Assembly (NCBI GenBank): GCA_019429445.1
Contig: JAHYIW010000006.1
Coordinates: forward strand, 49,381 to 113,380
Source of the DNA: Desulfuromonadaceae bacterium
Lineage (GTDB): Bacteria > Desulfobacterota > Desulfuromonadia > Desulfuromonadales > JAHYIW01
Direction: 5' to 3'
DNA length: 64,000 bases
This document shows positions 29,242 through 38,076 of the stretch, in pieces. The translations under genes were made by a program, and so were the position numbers. Under the pieces are notes generated by a model, which searched no databases, was not told where the DNA came from, and saw only the letters and a program-made list of their open reading frames with translations. Each line of letters begins with the position of its first letter. The stretch's first letter is position 1.

Positions 29242-29490
29242 GTGTTTAAAATAACAAGAAAATTTCAGATATTTAATGTGAAAAATAAAAGAAGGAAGTT
29301 CCTTTGTTCTTTTTTGTTAAAGCTCTGTTTGGCGCGGAGCACAAAAAGACCGGTGCTGCCTTTTATGAATTGACCGGCATGGTATACTTCTGAGGGCATC
29401 TTTAACGGGGCCCTTCAGCGTGCCAAGATGACGTTTTTGCTGTTACTTTTATGCATGGACCAGGGAAGTATTGGTCGCCGGAGAAAAACG

Positions 29491-30384
29491 ATGAATGTTT
29501 TTGTGACTGGTGGAACAGGTTTTGTCGGCCGCGAAGTTGTCACGCAACTGCTTGCGGCCGGACATGATGTGCGTTGCCTGGTGCGCCGCAAGGCGGGGAG
29601 CGGGCTGTCCGAGGACAAGCGGATAACCCTCGTCGGTGGAGACGTAACCGACAGTGCGACGCTGGCGGACGCCTTGCTCGGGTGTGATGCAGTGATTAAT
29701 CTGGTCGGCATTATTCGCGAGTTTCCGAGGCGGGGAATCACTTTTACACGGCTACATACCGAAGCGACCCGCAATCTGGTGATGGCTGCCGAGAGTCAGC
29801 AGGTGTCGCGTTTCATCCAGATGAGTGCCAACGGAACACGGCCCGACGCGCGCAGCGCCTATCATCAGACGAAATGGCTTGCCGAAGAGGCGGTGCGGGG
29901 GGCGGCACTGCAATGGACCATTTTCCGGCCGTCGTTGATCTTTGGTCGCGATGACCAGTTTGTCAACCTGCTCGCCGGATTTTTGCGCCAATCTCCGCTG
30001 TTGCCGATCATTGGCAGTGGTGAATATCGTCTTACCCCGGTTGCGGTGAGTGACATTGCCGCAGCTTTTGTCCGCGCGCTGACCACGCCGGAGAGTATCG
30101 GTCAGCTGTATCATTGTGGTGGCCCCGCTACGTTCACCTATAACGAGATCGTCGATCTGGTCGCTGCCGCGCTCGGCAAGAGCGTCTGGAAAATCCATCT
30201 GCCGCCCGCATTGTTACGTCCCGTCGTGGCACTGTTGGAAGATTTTCCGCAGTTTCCACTGACGCGCACCCAGATGCTCATGCTGCTGGAGGGGAATGAG
30301 TGCGACCCGACAGCATGGCGCAGCGCATTCGCTCTGCAGTTAACGCCTTTTGGCACCGGCATTTGTGATTATTTGACGGCCTGA
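29491..30384 (+). CDS. NAD(P)-binding epimerase-like protein (complex I NDUFA9 type)
   Basis: A 297-residue atypical short-chain dehydrogenase/reductase. MNVFVTGGTGFVGREVVTQLL is the Rossmann GxxGxxG; GCDAVINLVGI, the modified catalytic YHQTKWLAEE and the later VAVSDIAAAFVRAL place it in the group related to the NDUFA9 accessory subunit of complex I. Function in bacteria is not settled. The start chosen has CCGGAG upstream; a frame 21 codons longer exists but lacks a clear ribosome site. It is followed 6 bp later by the DUF2279 gene. Confidence 0.88.
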   Translation: MNVFVTGGTGFVGREVVTQLLAAGHDVRCLVRRKAGSGLSEDKRITLVGGDVTDSATLADALLGCDAVINLVGIIREFPRRGITFTRLHTEATRNLVMAAESQQVSRFIQMSANGTRPDARSAYHQTKWLAEEAVRGAALQWTIFRPSLIFGRDDQFVNLLAGFLRQSPLLPIIGSGEYRLTPVAVSDIAAAFVRALTTPESIGQLYHCGGPATFTYNEIVDLVAAALGKSVWKIHLPPALLRPVVALLEDFPQFPLTRTQMLMLLEGNECDPTAWRSAFALQLTPFGTGICDYLTA

Positions 30385-30390
30385 AGCCCG

Positions 30391-31212
30391 ATGTGTGTTT
30401 TTTGTCGTCACCTGTTTATTATCCTGCTGCTGAGCACGCTCCTTCCCTCGTTTGCGCTGTGCGCGGAGGAAGCCACAGCAACCGGCCTGAATCGTGGACA
30501 AAAAACCCTGCTGCTCAATGTTGGCTCGACGGCAGCGGTCATTGGTTGGGGGATCCTCAATTGGGACTATTTTTCGCGCACGCCGCGCACAAGTGATGAA
30601 GGTTGGTTCGGCAGTGAGACCGACAGCGGTGGTGCCGACAAACTGGGACATGCCTATACCAGCTACCTGCTCAGTCACAGCTTTTCCAGCATTTACCGCG
30701 CCTGGGGGTACACCACTGCAGAAGCGGCGCGTTACGGGTGCTATTCGGCCCTCGGTGTCACCGGAATCATGGAATTGGGGGATGCGTTCAGCGCGAACTA
30801 CGGTTTTTCTTACGAAGACATGCTGATGAACCTGGTTGGGGCAGGGTTCGGTTTCCTGACTGAAACCTGTCCGGCGTTGGGACGCAAGGTCGATTTTCGT
30901 TGGGAATATCGCCCCGACCTCGGCAATCTGGAGGGGGACTTCGTCACCGACTACGAGCATTCCAAGTATCTTCTGGCGGTAAAAGCAGCAGGATTCAGTG
31001 CGACCCCCGGCTGGCTCAAACCGTTCGAAGTTCACTTCGGCTACTACGTCCGTAGCGCTCATTCCGTGGCACTGAATGGCCGTCTCCGTACCCTCTACAC
31101 CGCGCTTGGCATAAATCTGACCCGCCTGCTGCGCCCCTATTGCGCAACGCGTTTTTTTGATTATTTTCAGATGCCGTATGTATATCTGGCTCTGGAGCAT
31201 GACGTGGATTAA
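30391..31212 (+). CDS. DUF2279 (YfiM-like) periplasmic protein
   Basis: 273 residues with an N-terminal signal peptide (residues 1-24, ending SFALCAEE; the Cys may make it a lipoprotein). The conserved DUF2279 core is present: WFGSETDSGGADKLGHAYTSYLLSH, then EAARYGCYSALGVTGIMELGDAFSANYGFSYEDMLMN in pieces, and GAGFGFL. Such proteins are predicted outer-envelope proteins of unknown function. Probably co-transcribed with the epimerase-like gene just upstream. Complete at the C-terminus. Confidence 0.87.
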   Translation: MCVFCRHLFIILLLSTLLPSFALCAEEATATGLNRGQKTLLLNVGSTAAVIGWGILNWDYFSRTPRTSDEGWFGSETDSGGADKLGHAYTSYLLSHSFSSIYRAWGYTTAEAARYGCYSALGVTGIMELGDAFSANYGFSYEDMLMNLVGAGFGFLTETCPALGRKVDFRWEYRPDLGNLEGDFVTDYEHSKYLLAVKAAGFSATPGWLKPFEVHFGYYVRSAHSVALNGRLRTLYTALGINLTRLLRPYCATRFFDYFQMPYVYLALEHDVD

Positions 31213-31609
31213 CAATCCCCGTGACCGCCCGGCTTCGGTCTGAGGAACCCCGAGAGTTGCACTTTTCGGATGGTCGTGTTACTTTTCTGCAGCAATCAAT
31301 CATCAGGAAGAGCCATGCCCAATTTATCCGCCAAACCATCGCGTACTTTGATCACCAGCGTAAAAATCCCGCCGCCTTAATTCCCCGGGCCACCCGTACC
31401 CACGACGCACAATCCTGACGCCTTATGGTTTTGCGGCGCTACTGCGAGGGGCTGAAGGTTGCATGAGTATTCATTGTCCGTCGCCTCCGCTCTGGGCCGT
31501 GTTGACGATTCAGTCCAGATCTCACTTTCTTTGCCCGTGTTCTTATCGCCCCGGATGAGCGCAGGGGCCACGATGTTTCAGGCGGCTTTGGCACCAACAA
31601 AGGAAAGAC
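31213..31609 (+). other. Gap without a supportable gene
   Basis: About 400 bp between DUF2279 and the prfC remnant. Open frames exist (for example 31221-31418, GTG start) but none resembles a family I know, none has a good ribosome site, and stops are frequent. Given the wrecked genes that follow, it may be decayed coding DNA. Confidence 0.45.
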
Positions 31610-31834
31610 ATGGAAAGCCAACCATTAACAGAAATTCAGCGCCGCCGTACCTTCGGCATCATCAGCCACCCTGACCCGAAACGACTGGCCGCCTTCGAGA
31701 AGGCCAACCAGGCCAATCTGGCGCATGACGCGGAAGGGAATCTGACCTATCTGGCGTCCAGCGAATGGCGGTTGGGGTTCGTGACCGAACAGTGGCCGGA
31801 AATCATTTTCCTGAAAACCCGTGAGCACGACTAA
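31610..31834 (+). pseudogene. prfC: Peptide chain release factor 3, internally deleted
   Basis: A 74-codon frame joins the two extremities of RF3. Residues 1-22 (LTEIQRRRTFGIISHPD) are the N-terminus up to the G1 loop, where a normal RF3 continues HPDAGKTT. From residue 23 the frame reads PKRLAAFEKANQANLAHD, then GNLTYLASSEWRL, VTEQWPEIIFLKTREHD, which is the C-terminal end (compare KKFEEFKRKN...YPDVQFHQTREH in E. coli RF3). About 455 of some 530 codons are missing, including the whole GTPase domain, but the joint keeps the frame. RF3 recycles RF1/RF2 and is dispensable in many bacteria. Start has AAAGGAAAGAC upstream. Confidence 0.88.
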
Positions 31835-31845
31835 GTGACGCATTC

Positions 31846-32511
31846 ATGTTGAGAAAAAATACTCTCTGCTGGCAGCCCGAGCAGACGACGGACCTGCATG
31901 AGGAGCGTTTGGACAAGGTGGTACAAACGCTGTTGGCGTGCAACGTTCTGAGCGTCCTCGATCTTGGTTGCGGGCCAGGCGAATTACTGATGCGCCTGGC
32001 CGCAGAAAAACAGTTCACGACCATTGTCGGCATCGACACATCGCAGGAGGCTCTGGCCGAGGCGCGAGCCCGACTCGCCTTCCATGATGAGGGGTTCGCC
32101 GACCGCAAGATGTCCCTGTTTCTTGCGTCCTACACATCTTTGGACGAGAATTTTTGCGGGTTTGATGCAGCAGTCCTGGTCGAGACCATCGAACATGTTG
32201 CGCCGCAACGCCTGTCGGCAGTCGAGACGGCGGTTTTCGCCGGATATCGGCCGAAGACGGTCATCGTCACCACGCCTAATCGCGAGTACAATGTGCTGCA
32301 CGGCATTCCGGACGGCGTTCTCCGCCACCCGGATCATCGTTTTGAATGGACCCGGGATAAATTCAGACGTTGGGCCGCTGGCGTGGCACGGCGCAACGGT
32401 TACCAGGTCGTGTTTGAGGATATCGGCGCATTCGACTCCCGCCATGGCAGTTCGACACAGATGGCGACCTTTTCGTTGATGCAAATCGGAAGCTCTCGCG
32501 CGGTACGGTAG
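31846..32511 (+). CDS. Hen1-type RNA 3'-end 2'-O-methyltransferase domain protein
   Basis: 221 residues matching the C-terminal methyltransferase half of bacterial Hen1, which methylates the 2'-OH of RNA 3' ends during Pnkp-Hen1 RNA repair. SAM motif I is VLDLGCGPGELL (37-48), an acidic residue binds the ribose (GIDTS), and the Mn-binding set is E113, E116, H117 (VETIEH) and H164 (HPDHRFEW), with TTPNREYN between. Bacterial Hen1 normally has an additional N-terminal domain of about 240 residues and a Pnkp partner gene; neither is here. It begins 12 bp after the prfC remnant with no clear ribosome site, so it may be a fragment that kept an intact catalytic domain. Confidence 0.78.
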   Translation: MLRKNTLCWQPEQTTDLHEERLDKVVQTLLACNVLSVLDLGCGPGELLMRLAAEKQFTTIVGIDTSQEALAEARARLAFHDEGFADRKMSLFLASYTSLDENFCGFDAAVLVETIEHVAPQRLSAVETAVFAGYRPKTVIVTTPNREYNVLHGIPDGVLRHPDHRFEWTRDKFRRWAAGVARRNGYQVVFEDIGAFDSRHGSSTQMATFSLMQIGSSRAVR

Positions 32512-32560
32512 ACGTGAGTATTTATAGAATTCTGCAGCAAGAGATCAGCAGATCGACCCT

Positions 32561-33063
32561 TTGATTCCATGGCTTGATGCCATCATTCTCGGCATGGTTG
32601 AAGGCCTCACTGAGTTCCTGCCGGTTTCCTCGATTGGACATGTGATCCTGTTTCAGAATGGCTGAACTGGCATCGGAACCCTGCCACTAAAGCTGGCGTT
32701 GATGCTTTTGAAATTGCCATCCAGTCTGCGGCGCTACTGGCGGTCATCGGTATTGACATCACCCATATCCGGCCGATGTTGCGGGGTTTGCGCGGGCAGG
32801 ACAGCGAGGGGCGTCGTTTCCTGCTGGTGGGTTTTCTGCCGCCGGCCATCATCGGTGTGCTGGCCGGAAGCTGGATCAAGTCAACGCTGTTCGGGATTGG
32901 TCCGGTCATTGCCACCCTGGCGATCGGCGGATTGCTAATGGTCGTCATCGAGCGCCGGTTTCGACGGCAGCTCCTAAGTGAACCGAGCCAGGAGAAGCGA
33001 CCCCTTGCGGCCATGACGCTTCGATCAGCTCTGGCCTTCGGTATGGTGTTTTACTTTTCTTAA
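32561..33063 (+). pseudogene. uppP: Undecaprenyl-diphosphatase (UppP/BacA), broken
   Basis: [32 protein letters not shown] is read (here split: [32 protein letters not shown]) from 32561, then a TGA at 32663; one frame over the match continues DAFEIAIQSAALLAV, LLVGFLPPAIIGVLAGSWI and [28 protein letters not shown] is the catalytic Glu-rich motif of UppP, which recycles undecaprenyl pyrophosphate for cell-wall synthesis. No ATG is found at the N-terminus, there is one frameshift near 32655, and the frame ends at 33063 before the second conserved motif (PGTSRSG), so about 100 C-terminal residues are missing. A functional copy must lie elsewhere. Confidence 0.87.
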
Positions 33064-33095
33064 CTGTCGTTGTAAAATCGCAAGCGCCCGGCTGA

Positions 33096-33818
33096 TCATA
33101 TGCGGGTACGGATCAACGCCACCATGTCTCTGACGGCGCGGTCGAGGCCCACCAGCATGGCGCGAGCGATGATGGAGTGCCCGATGTTGTATTCCTCGAC
33201 ACCTCCCAACGCGGCCAGGGCCTGAATGTTGACATAATCAAGCCCGTGCCCGGCGTTAACGCCAAGACCCAGCTTCTTAGCGAATTTAATCGCCGCATCG
33301 ATCTTCCCGAGTTCCTCCATCCGATCATGCCAGCCAGAGGCGTTAGCGTAGGTTCCTGTGTGAATTTCGATGCAGTCGGCTCCACTCTTCTTGGCGACCT
33401 TGATCTGTTCGGGGTCGGGATCGACGAACAGGCTGACGACGACACCTTTTTCCCGCAACGTCTTGACCACCGACGTCACGGTGCCGCGGTTGAAGATCAC
33501 ATCCAGACCACCTTCTGTGGTCAGTTCCTGGCGTTTCTCCGGCACCAGCGTGACCTGCTCCGGCTTGGTCATAAGGGCGATACCGACCATTTCTTCCGTA
33601 GCGGCCATCTCCAAATTGAGCCGGGTCTTGACCGTCCGGCGCAGAATTTCCAAGTCTCGATCCTGGATGTGACGGCGATCCTCTCTCAGGTGGATCGTGA
33701 TTCCGTCGACCCCGGCCAATTCACCGATCGCCGCCGCCATCACCGGATCAGGCTCCACGCCGCCGCGCGCCTGACGAACGGTGGCTATATGATCAACATT
33801 CAATCCAAGTTTTGCCAT
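33096..33818 (-). CDS. pdxJ: Pyridoxine 5'-phosphate synthase
   Basis: A 240-residue TIM barrel that condenses 1-deoxy-D-xylulose 5-phosphate with 3-amino-2-oxopropyl phosphate to pyridoxine 5'-phosphate. [17 protein letters not shown] (N-terminus, with an active-site His), [23 protein letters not shown] and [10 protein letters not shown] are the family signatures. The start [10 protein letters not shown] was preferred to one 16 codons upstream because the family begins here and AAGG precedes it. It follows the HelD gene, 120 bp downstream, on the same strand. Confidence 0.97.
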   Translation of the reverse strand: MAKLGLNVDHIATVRQARGGVEPDPVMAAAIGELAGVDGITIHLREDRRHIQDRDLEILRRTVKTRLNLEMAATEEMVGIALMTKPEQVTLVPEKRQELTTEGGLDVIFNRGTVTSVVKTLREKGVVVSLFVDPDPEQIKVAKKSGADCIEIHTGTYANASGWHDRMEELGKIDAAIKFAKKLGLGVNAGHGLDYVNIQALAALGGVEEYNIGHSIIARAMLVGLDRAVRDMVALIRTRI

Positions 33819-33940
33819 GTGCCTTGAACCTTTCATCGTGGTTGGTTTCCGCGCCGAATAGCGCAAAAAAGCTCTTTGCTGTTTTTTGGTTTCCCTTTGA
33901 CTATCGGTGTGGGCAAGGACTTCGAGCGGGGATGTTGCGC

Positions 33941-36028
33941 TTAGCCTGGCAGGAAAGGCGAAGGTTCGCCTGAGTGGGTCAGCATCAGCCGGTGCATGGT
34001 GCGGGTACAGGCCACGTAAAGCAGATTGCGATCCATGGCGGTGTGATAATTGGCGGCGTTGGTCTCGGGTACGATCACCCGATCAAATTCCAGCCCCTTG
34101 GCCATGTGGGCGCTGCAGACGGTGATGCCGGTGGAAAAAACCGCACTGGCGGCATCCAGCAGTCGCACCGCGATACCGTCTTTATGCAGGGCTGCGGCGA
34201 TCTTTTCCGCCTGTTTCTGCGTCTTGCAGATGATCCCCAGGCTGTTGTGCGCCGAATCAAGAAATTCAGCCGCCAGTCGGCAAATCTGTCCGATCTCTTC
34301 GGCACGGCTGCGACAACTCAAGACCTGTGGCTCTTCGCCAGGGCGTTCCATCGGTATCAGGTCGGGGTTGGGACAGATGCTCTGCGCGAACCGCATGATC
34401 GGCAGGGTCGAACGGTAGCTACGGGTCAGGGTCATATAGTTCGCGCCGGAGAAAGGCTTGCAGATCTCCTCGGCCCGTGAGGCGCTGTAGGGATTCACCG
34501 CCTGAGCCACGTCGCCGAGAATCGTCTTGCGGCAGGCAAACAGGCGCGCGAGTAGCGCATACTGCACCGGCGTGTAGTCCTGCATCTCGTCGATGAGCAG
34601 GTGCTTGACCGCCCGGTAGGGATTGTCGACCCCCTCCAGGCGCAACTTGAGGTGGATAAGTGGAAAGACATCGGCGTACTCCAGCTTGCTCCCCTTGGCC
34701 GGCTTGAACAGTTCCGGCCGACCGAGCCAGGTATAAAACTCCTGATACGTCTTGCGCAGGGTGCTGGTCCGGTGCATCGTCTTCAGGGCGGCGCGCAGAA
34801 TGCGCCGGTCTTCGGCATCCATGTTGTAATGGTAGGTCGCAGCCATCTTGACATCGACCGTCTGAACCACATGGGTGATGCGCTCAGCCGGACTCTTGCC
34901 GCGATACCTGGCGAAGGTTTCGGCGAGAAACCAGCCCGGCACCAGACGGCTGCAGAGAGTGACGTCCTCGGCCACGAACCGGGTTGCTTCCACGTGCTCG
35001 GCGTAGGCATCAAGCTGTTTGAGAAAATTGGTTGAGGACTTGAAGACAATGCGTTCGCGCATCGCTTCGTCCGCTGACTCCAGCAGCAGGGCGGTCTGCT
35101 CGAAAAAACTCTGAAAGCGGATTTTGTACTCCAGCAGTTCGTCAGCAAGCCTTTCCATGCCGATCTCGGCCACTGACTCCTCGCCCAGTTCGGGCAGCAC
35201 GTTGGCAATGTAGCTGGCAAAGACCCGGTTCGGCGAGATGATCAGGATGTCTTTCGAGCTCAAGGTCTCTTTGAACCGGTACAAGAGAAACGCGATCCGG
35301 TGCAGAGCGATGGAGGTTTTGCCGGAACCGGCGACCCCCTGGATGATCAGGGTCGGGGCCTGATCGTCACGGATGATGGCGTTCTGGTCGCGCTGGATGG
35401 TGGCAACGATATTCTTCATGCCGTCGTCAGAGGCGCGGGCGAGTTCCTGCTGCAGCACATCGTCGACGATGTTGAGCCCGCTCTCCAGCATGAGCTCCAT
35501 TTCGCCGTCGCGAATCCGGAACTGGCGTTTGAGCATGATCGCGCCACGGACCTTCCCGGCCGGTGATTCATAGGCGGCCGCACCGGTCTCGTAATCGTAG
35601 AACAGGGACGCGATCGGCGCCCGCCAGTCGTAGACCAGGTGCTCCTTGTGCTGCTCGTCGTGGTAATGGTGAACACCGATATAGAAGGCTTCGGGCGCGT
35701 CTTGATCGTTCCGAACAAAATCGAAGCGACCGAAATACGGCGAACGAGCGAGTTTGAGCAGACGCTGCTTTTGCGCTGCGAGCGACTCGCCGGTCATCAG
35801 CATCTGCTCGATCGCCTGGCGCGTCGTGACCTTCTCGACGTGATCCATGCCCGCCTTGTTCTCCCATAGATAGGTTTTCTGCTCCTGGATATCCTTTTGG
35901 TAGCGCGCCAGGCGTTCCTCGATGCCTTGCACCGTTCGGTGCAGTCGGCGTTGCACATCGTCGAGACGCAGACGCTCTTCACTTTCCGGGTCGTGGTGGT
36001 TCAAGGCCTGGGTATCGGTGGTTTTCAT
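33941..36028 (-). CDS. helD: HelD-like superfamily 1 helicase
   Basis: About 695 residues. After an N-terminal antiparallel coiled coil ([23 protein letters not shown], in the first 60 residues) comes a UvrD/Rep-type motor: Walker [15 protein letters not shown], motif II-like [13 protein letters not shown], motif [11 protein letters not shown] and motif [14 protein letters not shown]. This is the layout of HelD, which in Bacillus and mycobacteria pries nucleic acid and inhibitor-bound RNA polymerase apart rather than unwinding DNA. The ATG 36028 overlaps the stop of the DksA/TraR-like gene by 4 bp (ATGA), so the two are translationally coupled; a longer frame to 36124 would lie within that gene. 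RNA-polymerase binding is inferred from family. Confidence 0.85.
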   Translation of the reverse strand: MKTTDTQALNHHDPESEERLRLDDVQRRLHRTVQGIEERLARYQKDIQEQKTYLWENKAGMDHVEKVTTRQAIEQMLMTGESLAAQKQRLLKLARSPYFGRFDFVRNDQDAPEAFYIGVHHYHDEQHKEHLVYDWRAPIASLFYDYETGAAAYESPAGKVRGAIMLKRQFRIRDGEMELMLESGLNIVDDVLQQELARASDDGMKNIVATIQRDQNAIIRDDQAPTLIIQGVAGSGKTSIALHRIAFLLYRFKETLSSKDILIISPNRVFASYIANVLPELGEESVAEIGMERLADELLEYKIRFQSFFEQTALLLESADEAMRERIVFKSSTNFLKQLDAYAEHVEATRFVAEDVTLCSRLVPGWFLAETFARYRGKSPAERITHVVQTVDVKMAATYHYNMDAEDRRILRAALKTMHRTSTLRKTYQEFYTWLGRPELFKPAKGSKLEYADVFPLIHLKLRLEGVDNPYRAVKHLLIDEMQDYTPVQYALLARLFACRKTILGDVAQAVNPYSASRAEEICKPFSGANYMTLTRSYRSTLPIMRFAQSICPNPDLIPMERPGEEPQVLSCRSRAEEIGQICRLAAEFLDSAHNSLGIICKTQKQAEKIAAALHKDGIAVRLLDAASAVFSTGITVCSAHMAKGLEFDRVIVPETNAANYHTAMDRNLLYVACTRTMHRLMLTHSGEPSPFLPG

Positions 36029-36387
36029 CTGCCAGCCTTTCCCTCTGCCGCGCGTGCGCATTCGATGCAGACCAGGGTCGCCGGGTCGACCTTCAGTCGC
36101 TTTTCGGCAATCTCCTCGTCGCATTTGACGCAGTACCCATAGTCGCCGCTGCGCAGCCGGTTGACGGCCGTCCGGATGCGTTGCAGTTCCACCTCGGTGC
36201 GACGGGACGAGGCCTGGGCCATGGCCTGCTGCTGCATGGCATCCATGCGCGAAAGGCGACCCACCTTGGTCTGGTCGAGTTCCACCGGCGCACCTTCTCT
36301 CTGCTGTGCCTCGCGCCCTGCCATGATTTCGGCGAGACGTTTCTCCAGAAGAATTTTAAACACATTTAAATCCAAATCATCGCGCAT
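36025..36387 (-). CDS. DksA/TraR-family zinc-finger protein (first copy)
   Basis: About 120 residues: a helical region with a coiled coil (KILLEKRLAEIM, SSRRTEVELQRIRTAVNRL) and a C4 zinc finger CVKC...CIEC with VDPATLVC between. DksA/TraR proteins enter the secondary channel of RNA polymerase and alter promoter response, often with ppGpp. The acidic coiled-coil tip of true DksA is not obvious here, so it may be a smaller TraR-like member. ATG 36387 has AGGAG upstream; a 14-codon longer frame is possible. It lies between a second family member and the HelD gene it overlaps. Confidence 0.88.
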   Translation of the reverse strand: MRDDLDLNVFKILLEKRLAEIMAGREAQQREGAPVELDQTKVGRLSRMDAMQQQAMAQASSRRTEVELQRIRTAVNRLRSGDYGYCVKCDEEIAEKRLKVDPATLVCIECARAAEGKAGR

Positions 36388-36486
36388 GGCTGAAAAATCT
36401 CCTGTTTTTCTGGCTGCCCCGCTTCGCAAAGGTGGACACCGCCGTTACGCGGGGGCGGCGAAGGGAGAAGTAAAATCCGATGATAG

Positions 36487-36750
36487 TCATGTCGTCTTTG
36501 TCGTCGAACATTTCAGGCAGACTAAGGTCGTTGGATCGACCAGCAGACGTTCGTCGTCAATCTCCTCACTACAATCCATGCATCTTTTGTAATTGCCCCA
36601 TCTGATGCGGCTTAAGGCAACTTCGATGCGTTCTTCTTCGGATTTGACCTGTCCCGAACTCTTCAACTGCCGTAAAGCACCGAACCTCTTCAAAAGAAGC
36701 TGTTGGAAAAACTCCACATCCAGATTCTTACACTCTTCTGTCTTGTCCAT
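36487..36750 (-). CDS. DksA/TraR-family zinc-finger protein (second copy)
   Basis: An 87-residue protein: N-terminal helices (DVEFFQQLLLKRFGALRQL) and the C4 finger CMDC...CLKC with VDPTTLVC, nearly the same finger as the gene 100 bp downstream. It is close in size to plasmid TraR (about 73), lacking a long coiled coil. Start ATG 36750 has GGAG about 10 bases upstream; the longer open frame to 37176 runs back into the MFS gene and is rejected. It lies 30 bp after the MFS gene on the same strand. Confidence 0.88.
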   Translation of the reverse strand: MDKTEECKNLDVEFFQQLLLKRFGALRQLKSSGQVKSEEERIEVALSRIRWGNYKRCMDCSEEIDDERLLVDPTTLVCLKCSTTKTT

Positions 36751-36779
36751 CGTTACAACTCCATTGTTCAGAAAGTACT

Positions 36780-38033
36780 TCAAGCCAGCACTGCCGTGGC
36801 CGTCTGGCCGAGACGGCAGCGGACCAGCAGTCCCGTGACCACCGCCATAAGTCCCAGCACGGTACATCCGGGCACGATCACCGTAAAGGGCACGCCGACC
36901 TTGAGCAGCCCGCCGACTACCACCGGCCCCAGGGCCGTGGCAAAAACACCGATCGTCGCCACCATCCCCTTGGTGGCTCCCAATGATTCGACGCCATAAA
37001 CTTCCGCCCACAACGCCGTCATCGTCGGCCCGTTGATCCCCTGACTGACACCGGCCAGGGTCAAGTAAACCAGGGCACCCCAGGGGTTCGATCCCAGACT
37101 CATAGCGAGCAGGCCCGTGCAGACCGGCACCAGAGTCAAGGGGAACAGGTTTTGTGCACCACAACGGTCGATCCACGGGCCGATCAGCAGCGATCCGGCC
37201 ATGCGCGCCGTGGCAAAGCCGATGAAAGCCGTTGCCATGGTTGTGACGGACCAGCCATACGCCTCGGCCAGGGGGATCTGATAAAGGAACAAGGCAGTCA
37301 GGACCAGCGGCAGGAAAATTGTGCTCGGCAATAGCGCATAAAATCGACCGTCACGGAACAGCGCAAACCTGCGAGGTGCAGGTGGCACCTGTGCTGCTGG
37401 CGCTTCGGGGTTTTTCTGGCTCTCACCCCGGAGCAGAAAAGACATGGTCGGCAGCAGCACCAGTGCGATGATACCACCGAGAATCGCCCAGCTCTGACGC
37501 CAGCCCACACTTTGAGCCAGCAGCACGACTCCTAACGGGAGCAGTCCTTCGCCCAGGGGATAGCCGAGCCCGGAGAGACTTAAGGCCCGGCCGCGCCCCT
37601 TCTCGAAGACCCGCGCCATGGTAATCGAGGCGGTCAGGCTGAGCAGCCCTTGCCCGGCCAGCCGCAGTCCAAGCAGGGCGACAAACAAAAATCCGACATT
37701 CGGTGTCAGCGCCATAGCCAGGCATGCCAGCACGAGACCCCATCCAGCGGCTAAACTGAAACGCCGCAGCGGGACCCGGTCGAGAAGACGACCGAACCAG
37801 GGAAGGCTTGCGGCCGAAGTGATGGTTGCTGCGGCATAAAGCGCTCCAAATTGTGCTGTGTCAAGGGCGAAGACGTCCAGAAACTGCGGCACAAAGATCG
37901 AGATCAGAAAGGTCTGACCGAAACTGGAAAAGAAGGTCAGGAGCACACCGAAGATCAGAATTTGCGGGTGAGCCTGCAGGAAAGAAAAATATCCATAGCC
38001 TTGCTCCGCTGCTTGGGGGGTGACTCGATCCAT
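36780..38033 (-). CDS. Major facilitator superfamily transporter
   Basis: About 417 residues with 12 predicted hydrophobic segments. The MFS loop 2-3 signature is visible as GRLLDRVPLRRFSLAAG (about residue 70-86), and the second half repeats the pattern (GPWIDRCGAQNLFPLTL). The substrate is unknown. The start MDRVTPQ was chosen; an upstream ATG at 38093 would overlap the preceding gene. It lies between an ArsD-like gene and two DksA/TraR-like genes on one strand, which hints at an efflux function, though nothing in the sequence fixes it. Confidence 0.85.
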   Translation of the reverse strand: MDRVTPQAAEQGYGYFSFLQAHPQILIFGVLLTFFSSFGQTFLISIFVPQFLDVFALDTAQFGALYAAATITSAASLPWFGRLLDRVPLRRFSLAAGWGLVLACLAMALTPNVGFLFVALLGLRLAGQGLLSLTASITMARVFEKGRGRALSLSGLGYPLGEGLLPLGVVLLAQSVGWRQSWAILGGIIALVLLPTMSFLLRGESQKNPEAPAAQVPPAPRRFALFRDGRFYALLPSTIFLPLVLTALFLYQIPLAEAYGWSVTTMATAFIGFATARMAGSLLIGPWIDRCGAQNLFPLTLVPVCTGLLAMSLGSNPWGALVYLTLAGVSQGINGPTMTALWAEVYGVESLGATKGMVATIGVFATALGPVVVGGLLKVGVPFTVIVPGCTVLGLMAVVTGLLVRCRLGQTATAVLA

Positions 38034-38076
38034 GTTCACTTTCACGGGCCTGCGACTCAGCGCGCGGATCAAACCC

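Noticed and set aside
31459..31674. Short frame starting MHEYSL, reminiscent of HypA
   Set aside because: Only the first residues resemble HypA; there is no zinc site and the rest does not match.
36487..37176. Long open frame of 229 codons over the second DksA/TraR gene
   Set aside because: The upstream two-thirds lie antiframe within the MFS gene; the family N-terminus and a ribosome site place the start at 36750.
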